DNA of 16,322 nt from Gonapodya sp. JEL0774 (Eukaryota > Monoblepharomycota > Monoblepharidomycetes > Monoblepharidales > Gonapodyaceae): assembly GCA_027604505.1 (NCBI GenBank), contig JADIIX010000278.1:1-16322 (forward strand), given 5' to 3'. Position 1 is the stretch's first letter. Every line of letters starts with the position of its first letter. Made by a program: the position numbers and the translations under genes. The notes below the pieces were generated by a model. The model was given only the letters and a program-made list of their open reading frames with translations, was not told where the DNA came from and did not search any database. Below, piece by piece: positions 10,354-16,322 of the stretch.

Positions 10354-12015
10354 CTAGGGTGCCGAGGGAGGTGTCTGGCCAGCTGCTGGTCTTGGACTGT
10401 CTACAGGCAACTCCACGACAAGACCAACCTGTCCTTCTGGCCACCGAGTCTGGGTTTGTGATTGTGTATCAGGGCTAGATTGCCTATGTTCTTGTTGTGC
10501 TTCACAGCTGTCCACTGTACATGGATTAGCATTGGTATCAATGACCAGGCTATGAGGAAGCCATGCCAGCACTCTGGCATGTTCGTTGGATGAATAACAG
10601 GCAGGGTACCTACATTTACGCTTTTTGTTGCTTCCAACTGAGCTTCCTAGTAGTGGGCCCTGTTGCTGAGTGGCTGAAGAAGACAAACCAGACTTTCGAT
10701 CCATCACTACTTGATGTATGTGCTCCACCACATCTGGCTTGGCTTTGAGCACACGGTCAATGTACTCCTGGGCAGCGTGAGCCGGGAGATGAATCACTGA
10801 GTGGGGTAGGTACAGAGGGATATGTCAGACAAGAAACTGCTTTCGGATACTTAGTTGATAGATAATCGTGGGTGAAGTACGGGTGGACGATAGGGGTGGA
10901 TGGGGGCATCATTCCAACTCACAGCCTGTCTTTGCTAGCACTATGCGGCCCTCATGTCTCAAAGAAGCGTCCTCTAAAGTTGATTAGGGGATATCAGACT
11001 GACTGTAGCATCACTCACAAACCGGAAAGACAAACTCTATCCTACCAACTTATGGAAAGAGTTTCGTTACTTACTTGCAAATACTCTCCCCCAGTCATGG
11101 ATTGACTTTACATCCCTAAAATCAAGCTCCGAGAGTACCAACTTGCGATCGCATCTCTCCAATATTGGTTTCCACCAGGGTATGTATGCCGGCTGTTTCC
11201 CATGTGAGACGCGACAAGACAGCGGGATTGTCACATCAATATGGAGTTGTCTTGACACTGAGTTTGAATGACGTCATTGTGCTCACATCATTGCTGTCTG
11301 GCCCCAGCAGATCTTTATCCTCTAACTTCACAGTTGGTCTTGCTGCCTCGTTCCTCACGTGGAGTTTGCCTTCTGGACCACGGACCAGGAAAGGTCCCCA
11401 GTCCTCATCTTCTTTCTGAGCGGCTGGCTGACCAGGCTTGTCCGTGGCTGGGGTCTCCTCATCGTGGTTGGCGGCAGATTCAACTGGTTCCTGGGATGCA
11501 CTCTCCTCAGCAACCCCAGAGCTTCTTTCCCTTTTCACTGCCATATCCAACTTTCCTAGGATGTTTCCATGTGGAGAGGTGTTCAGCATGCGCTGACGAA
11601 GTTCCTGCACGCTCTCCACAAGCGAATCCACCTGCTTAATACAACGGAGCAGCTTTGGGAAGGTGGTGGAAGAGTGCATGAGTAAGGCCTCTGCTGTTGA
11701 CTGACCAGTTAGGTACGTAAAGGAACAATGGACCACACTGACATCAAGATTAGCTTGGACGTCTGTTTTGTAAGCCTTTCTTTGCAATGGATCACTATCC
11801 AGGAGTTTCACCAAGGCACCAAGTGATTCCATCAAGTTCTCCACTCTGTAAGCGGTCTCTTCGAAAACGAGGCCCATATGGCTTCTAATGTGACACAGCA
11901 ACAGCGCGGGGTGGCTGCGTTTGGCTGTTGCCATGGTCGCGACGGTTGTGGGTTCATGATGGGTACTCTGCACGTAATCCATCGAATGCACTTGATATTC
12001 GACCTTTTGTGCCAT
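10354..12015 (-). CDS. Gene D: helical protein with a C-terminal C-x4-C...C-x4-C...H module (4 exons, about 446 aa)
   Basis: Minus-strand exons: 12015-11287, 11192-11075, 10973-10923, 10796-10354. The donors GTGAGC, GTAAGT and GTGAGT join acceptors in phases 0, 1 and 1. The start chosen is the ATG at 12015 (MAQKVEY). An in-frame ATG at 12198 would add 61 residues but would run into gene E. Residues ~25-150 look alpha-helical, with a Leu-rich stretch around NLMESLGALVKLLDSD. An acidic Glu/Asp/Ala region (~160-240) follows. Exon 2 encodes a conserved-looking PAYIPWWKPILERC segment. Near the C-terminus KKRK (357-360) directly precedes C361-x4-C366, then C392-x4-C397 and H402, a possible zinc site; the C-terminus is Pro/Gln/Ser-rich. 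The KRKCxxxxC start recalls RRKCxxxxC of gene B. I do not recognise the family; a nuclear, metal-binding protein is inferred. Confidence 0.7.
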
Positions 12016-12154
12016 TGGAGAGAGAGTGAATGAGAAGATGGGTGTGGAGTTTGACAGACTGCACTGCTGCGGTCGCCACAACCGGATCACACCGTCAGCG
12101 CACTGACCCCCACCAATTTCCCAACCGGTAACTCCCCCCCTGGTGGTATCTAGT
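12016..12154. promoter_or_regulatory. Short bidirectional promoter between divergent genes D and E
   Basis: Only about 139 bases separate the proposed ATG of gene D (minus strand, 12015) from that of gene E (plus strand, 12155). A CCAAT motif lies at 12113-12117 on the plus strand. If either gene uses a more upstream ATG, the transcripts would overlap. Regulation from a shared promoter is inference. Confidence 0.4.
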
Positions 12155-13761
12155 ATGACGCCTCCAAAAACATCAATGTCTGGAGGGGAATCGTCCATGG
12201 GAAAAGGGAAGGGTCGTGTGGATGAGGGGAAAGGGCACGAGGCAGCACACAAAGGCTATGAGAGCCCTGGACCTTTGAACGCGGCGGCATTTGACAGCGG
12301 ACTTCTCCAGCTAGTGCATAAGAAACATGGGCTTCTTATTGCTCCCCGCGCCACTGTGAGCACGAAGTTTGGCTAGCTGCATACCTGATTGTCAATACTC
12401 ATTCTTAATTGACTGTGACATTCAGTTGCAACCCCTTACCCACTTTCTGGCAGGGCATGCATACGACTTTTTTCGAGCCTATGCCTGGATTGAGTCATAT
12501 CAAGGAAACGTTATGTCGTTCCGCGAGAAGTTGGGAGGTAGAGAGGATGACGTGGAGTTCTTTGACGAGGATGCCGGACTCCGGGAAGGAGTGCGCAAGG
12601 TGATTTGCTGTTCTAAGTTGCTGTGCTGTCGGTCTAGACGCAGCTTTTATCCTGGATGACTGGTTCGGACGGATCTATGTATCATTGACCTCACCACCGG
12701 AACCCCTTGCCAATCCTCACTTCCCCTGCCACTACCCCTGGCTCACTCCTTGGCTTGGCCCTCCCTGTCTCTCTTTCTCTGGCACCGTAGCTCTTGGGAT
12801 TAACTTGCCTCCGCCGCACAAAAGATATTGCTTCGCTTCTTAGTGGTCTGATGGATTACCTTGGAATCCCACACGAGAAGGACTGGATGAGAAGGTTAGA
12901 TGAATACGTCAAGGCAGCAGCGCTTCTGCTTCCACAAGGTAATACAATTGTTGCCGTGAAAGTCCACTTGCAGTCAATCTCACACTCTCATGATCAATTG
13001 CATGCAGCCACAACTGGACCGGAAGACGAACAAGATATGGAGTGGCTGCCTGACGATGGGGTTAGACACTCCCTGCAAATGGTAGACAAACCACGTCTCG
13101 TTGCTTGACTTCCTTCCTCCAATCCAATCAACCCCACATTCACTCCGTCACAGGGAAAGCGGGATTGCAACTGGATGTTTTACCTGAGCACCAATCTCGA
13201 TATGTGTGGCTTCAATGGCGATTGGTCCTCGCTGACCGTGCGAGACATCAGAAAAATGAGGTTAGATGCCAGTGAGTTTACCAATGTATATCCTTGTATT
13301 CACACAGAACTGTGCTCTTTAAGGCAACTGCACATAACATTTCTGCTTCCACCTTTTTGCGGGGAACAGGGTCTGTGGCGAATCAAGTCGGGCACACCAC
13401 ACACCAAGGGGACTCTTACGGTGAGGAAGTGGTCATGCTAACCACAGGGAGCGAAGGTGCTGTGAGGCTGATGTGCAAGTGGGAAACTTGGATGACGTCT
13501 CCACATTAGCTAACCGAAGGCTTCCCTGGCTTGGTAGACTCACAATCACAGTCCGAAGCCACAACTGTCTGGTCACTCAACTTGCCATTGTATGAGTACG
13601 ACCTTGGAGTGCAGTGGCTTAGGACGATGTTGGAAAGTTCACATACCCTCCGGAGTTTTATTGAAAGCAAAGGGGGAGACCCTGATCGATTAATGGGAGA
13701 AGTTCAGCGGGACAAACTAGTGAAGAATGCCACCCGCTTTGGAATCTCCATGCAGACCTGA
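12155..13761 (+). CDS. Gene E: unidentified spliced gene (7 exons, about 338 aa)
   Basis: Proposed exons: 12155-12355, 12426-12599, 12791-12938, 13008-13081, 13154-13271, 13370-13461, 13552-13761 (TGA at 13759-13761). All joins agree in phase. The fourth exon could end at 13060 instead. In-frame ATGs at 12155, 12176 and 12197 are possible starts. The N-terminus is Gly/Lys-rich and probably disordered. A globular part then follows: LLQLVHKKHGLLIAP, HAYDFFRAYAWIESYQG, an acidic stretch, KDIASLLSGLMDYLGIP, NWMFYLSTNLDMCGFNGDW, and a C-terminal helical segment around VQWLRTMLESSH and DRLMGEVQRDKLVKN. Aromatic and charged residues suggest an ordered, soluble domain. There is no signal peptide, membrane span or catalytic motif that I recognise. 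It lies head-to-head with gene D and may be co-regulated with it. Confidence 0.68.
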
Positions 13762-14241
13762 CAGTACATGAAACATACAGGGTCATAATGTGAGTCACAT
13801 TCGGTAGAGCGACCTCCCCTCCTACATTCGAACCGCTGGTTGCTTCAATTATGGACCGTCATTAACTTAGGGACGAAGGCCGTCTTGGTTTCGAGTTTCA
13901 GAAACAATAGTGCGGTCTGTACAATGATGCATATCAACAACAAATCACTCAAGCTCAGGAAGCACGGATCTCATTACCTTTCAATAACATAGCATAGGAA
14001 AAAGAGGAAAAACAATACTGACATACAATGCCACACACTTTTCTTCACGTTATTTGAGTTTAGCTTGCTTGCGCAATGAATGAACAAGAAGTTAGTTAGT
14101 CACAATTACGAATCCGGAACATATCCTTATTATACCCCGTCTCCCCTGAAGCTGACTGTTTGGTATTTCTTACCTAAATAATGGCCGAACACGGCTACAA
14201 CAACGTCACTAGGATATGCACGACCCTCCGCATGCCGTATA
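13762..14241. other. Intergenic region after gene E
   Basis: No exon joins in phase here. The stretch is moderately AT-rich, with short A and T runs, and holds the 3' flank of gene E. A tRNA-like fragment near 13803-13840 was examined and rejected. Nothing else was recognised. Confidence 0.45.
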
Positions 14242-14752
14242 ATGGATACGGGGACACACTCCACAGGTAATTACAAGTTCCAGTCTTCCGCCTGTGCCAC
14301 ATCCACATTGATACCACAAGCATTTCACACATGCATTCAACAATGCTCTCAGCATGTCCAAAGAGTGACTCCACTCACAGATGGCGCTTCCGCCAAATCC
14401 ACAGGAGCCGTTACTCCAAAGACTGTCTGCGCGCTACCACAGCAGCAATCAGGACAGTTTCCCTCAGAGACCTCCTCACTTGACTTCGATGAGCGCCATC
14501 GAGGTCACACCTGATGTTGGCCCTTCTCCAACGGCAGGCGCAGGGACCAGAAGAAGCACCTCACAGCTTCAATCATACCTGACCAGCAATCCTAGAAGTG
14601 GAGCCACTGAGTCAGCACTTAGGACAAGGCGGGTTTCACCAAGCCTGAGGTTGGCCTCTGCCAGTCGGGTCCATCCATACAATCCCGGCAGCTCTAAACA
14701 GGACCCCGCACAACGCACAGGACTTCAACGAATATTCGCACAACACGGATAG
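14242..14752 (+). CDS. Doubtful small gene, Ser/Pro/Arg-rich
   Basis: An open frame of 123 codons (14381-14752) starts exactly after a good CTCACAG acceptor. A donor-like GTAATT lies at 14267, so an intron 14267-14380 is possible. If the upstream ATG at 14242 is used, the splice instead enters a second frame that ends at 14514. Two open frames thus compete for the same exon. The longer product is low-complexity (Ser, Pro, Arg, Thr) with no domain. It may be a small gene, or the remains of an N-terminal region of the SET pseudogene that follows. Codon bias alone cannot decide. Confidence 0.3.
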
Positions 14753-14849
14753 ATGGAGTTAGGTTCGCCAATGTCTTGCATCTGGGATGGTTGGGGAACC
14801 CTAAACTGTGCATCCATTCGCCACTAGTGTGTATCACACATACAGATTC

Positions 14850-15451
14850 TCTTAGGTTTCATCTGGCAAGCTGAGGTCTGGACGTATTGTACCGTTACAA
14901 TGTCCACTGTGTGAGAAATGAGTACCGCTTGGTGGCCCATACTGCGAGTGTTTGGCTCAGGAGAAGTATGGGGTGGACATGTTCAAGTCTCCCATGCACA
15001 GGTTAGGTTTGCGTGCCTGTAGGCCTCTCGAGGGAGGTGATAGTCTCATGGACTATGAGACTACTTTGGCAAAATAGTGAGAAAGAAGGTGTTTGATTCC
15101 TGGTACAGAAGCTATTACAACACCTTAGGGTTGTAAGGAATCGGGGTAGGCCAAGGTTATGTGATTGACGCAATGGAAGTCCGATGTGCTGCGGCATTGA
15201 TCAATGGGACTTCAAGGAAGACTGGTGCTGCCAATGTCCAATATGTCAAACACTAGATATCATTCCCTGACAACCATGTGGAGGAGGGTGTTACCATTGT
15301 GGTTTGCAGGGATATAGCCTTTGGAGAGGAGCTCCTTGCCAATGACGGCTGTGAAAGGGTACCAGAGAGGGATGGACCTTGGAACAACGCAAAGTGTGGT
15401 TTACCCTGTAAAGAAGAAGTGACGGGATTTGATGATGCCATTATATTTTGA
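14850..15451 (+). pseudogene. Degenerate SET-domain (protein lysine methyltransferase) pseudogene
   Basis: Fragments of a SET domain appear in order across at least two frames. A Cys-rich lead (QCPLCEK, then GGPYCECLAQEKYGV) is followed by RLGLRACRPLEGGD, matching the G-L-G-L-x-A...GD start of SET domains. Then come VIDAMEVRCAAALING, in the position of the RFIN motif, ANVQYV, and VVCRDIAFGEELLANDG, matching the closing G-E-E-L-x-x-x-Y-G motif with Asp for Tyr. In-frame stops interrupt it near 14911, 15136 and 15253, and a frameshift lies near 15065-15075. No intron with good borders removes them. SET proteins methylate lysines on histones and other proteins; this copy should be inactive. The motif order is clear, while the exact limits are approximate. 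Confidence 0.72.
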
Positions 15452-16322
15452 AAGTGAAGTAACCAAAATTGGTTTCAAAGTTATGTTCTTCAACCAGTAG
15501 CAGAGTGAGACGTTCAGCTATGCAAGCCGAGTCATAGAGCTCCACCAACACAAACTGGAAAGCTATAGCATTGTGTATGTATGGGTACTCCTTTTTCCAA
15601 AGGCTGCAATGTCTAGTGGAAGTCATGCACCTCAATGGAGAGGCAAGGGGAGTGAAGGTCCAGTCTTCGCAATAGTGTCACTGCAAGTTGGGAGGGTTAG
15701 CAACAGATGAACACATAACACTGATGTTCTTCAGCTACACAAAGTAAAGACCAATGAGAGCTCACTGTACCATGGACAATTCTGCGCCATGACGAGCCGA
15801 GCATCAGACAATAAATGCTCTTCTGAAAGAGCCACCTAACATGATCACATTTAGGCTAGGGTCAAGCCTTGAGCATGTGAGTCCTTGGGCGAGCTCGAGC
15901 CACTCGTGAAGCCTCGAGCTTTATCAATATTTCTAGAGTCTCGCAATTTTTACAGTTCTAACCAAAAATGTCAATAGTAGTCCCATCTAAGTTACAGAAC
16001 AAAAACCAATCAATGTAAATCATTGACTCGTGATGTCCAATGTGACTCTGATTTGAATGATATTCCTAAAACTGGGTCTGTGAACCGCTCTCCAGCAGGC
16101 AGCAGCAGTTGTTCAACTCACGGCATGATGTTCAATCTATTCCTGAAAGCGCAATACACAGTATGCGTGAACCAGTCCCTTGAACTTCTGGATGATTTGC
16201 CAGCACTAGATTATTTAGAATGCAGTTACTTGTCCAGTCAGTCTCCCAGTCTCCCCATGCAAAGGATGGCTGAACAGGGCTAGTAGACTAGTTCACGAGT
16301 TATTTTGTTAGATTTGCCACCT
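15452..16322. other. Right-hand region with no recognised gene
   Basis: Only short open frames occur here: 15441-15635 on the minus strand, and 16023-16283 on the plus strand (86 codons). None shows a domain, and none joins to another exon with good splice sites. An 8-base inverted repeat of AGCTCGAG lies at about 15893-15920. Codon-like periodicity is not evident, and I consider this non-coding or decayed sequence. Confidence 0.45.

Noticed and set aside
12016-12198. N-terminal extension of gene D with a WD-repeat-like GVIRLWRP segment
   Set aside because: A single short match with no other WD repeats. It overlaps the gene E start region, and the inner ATG at 12015 gives a simpler arrangement.
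13154-13262. Alternative frame (GLQLDVLPEHQSRYVWLQW) for exon 5 of gene E
   Set aside because: It requires a phase-1 donor upstream, while the available donors are phase 0. The chosen frame also joins correctly to the next two exons.
640-13761. The cluster as a KDZ-type or other cut-and-paste transposon with accessory Cys-rich genes
   Set aside because: I see no transposase catalytic pattern, no terminal inverted repeats bounding the block and no target duplication.
13801-13845. tRNA-like words: GGTAGAGC (A-box-like) and ATTCGAACC (T-loop-like)
   Set aside because: The two boxes are only about 20 bases apart, the flanking bases form no T stem or acceptor stem, and no anticodon arm fits on either strand.

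Overview
This window is eukaryotic nuclear DNA, dense in genes and introns. Coding stretches are broken every 20-470 bases by GT...AG introns of mostly 65-150 bases. I rebuilt the genes by joining open exons whose splice phases agree. The compact genes, ~100-base introns with CTNAC-like branch sites and pyrimidine-rich 3' ends fit a fungus best (early-diverging or basidiomycete), but no gene here fixes the lineage. There is no bacterial operon, CRISPR array, rRNA, convincing tRNA or recognisable transposase.

Layout: (1) 1-222, the tail of a gene entering from the left. (2) 640-3761 (+), gene A, about 630 aa in 12 exons. (3) 4209-6539 (+), gene B, about 473 aa in 7 exons. (4) 6928-10043 (+), gene C, about 577 aa in 12-13 exons. 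(5) 10354-12015 (-), gene D, about 446 aa in 4 exons, convergent with C. (6) 12155-13761 (+), gene E, about 338 aa in 7 exons, divergent from D across a short shared promoter. (7) 14242-14752, a doubtful small gene. (8) ~14850-15451, a decayed SET-domain methyltransferase pseudogene. (9) 15452-16322, nothing recognised.

I recognise no catalytic family in genes A-E. The main discovery is that A and B are tandem paralogues with a cysteine-rich module of identical spacing, C-x4-C-x18-C-x2-C-x7-C-x2-C, followed by a His-Phe-Thr motif. Both are interrupted by two introns at equivalent sites in the same phase. Gene D has a looser C-x4-C...C-x4-C...H module. A, C and D each carry a KKRK nuclear-localisation-like motif, and B has a long basic, proline-rich tail. 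The cluster therefore looks like a set of nuclear, probably zinc-binding proteins of unknown and perhaps lineage-specific function. That role is inference. The exon maps rest on reading-frame and splice-phase agreement only, and individual junctions may be off by a few bases.
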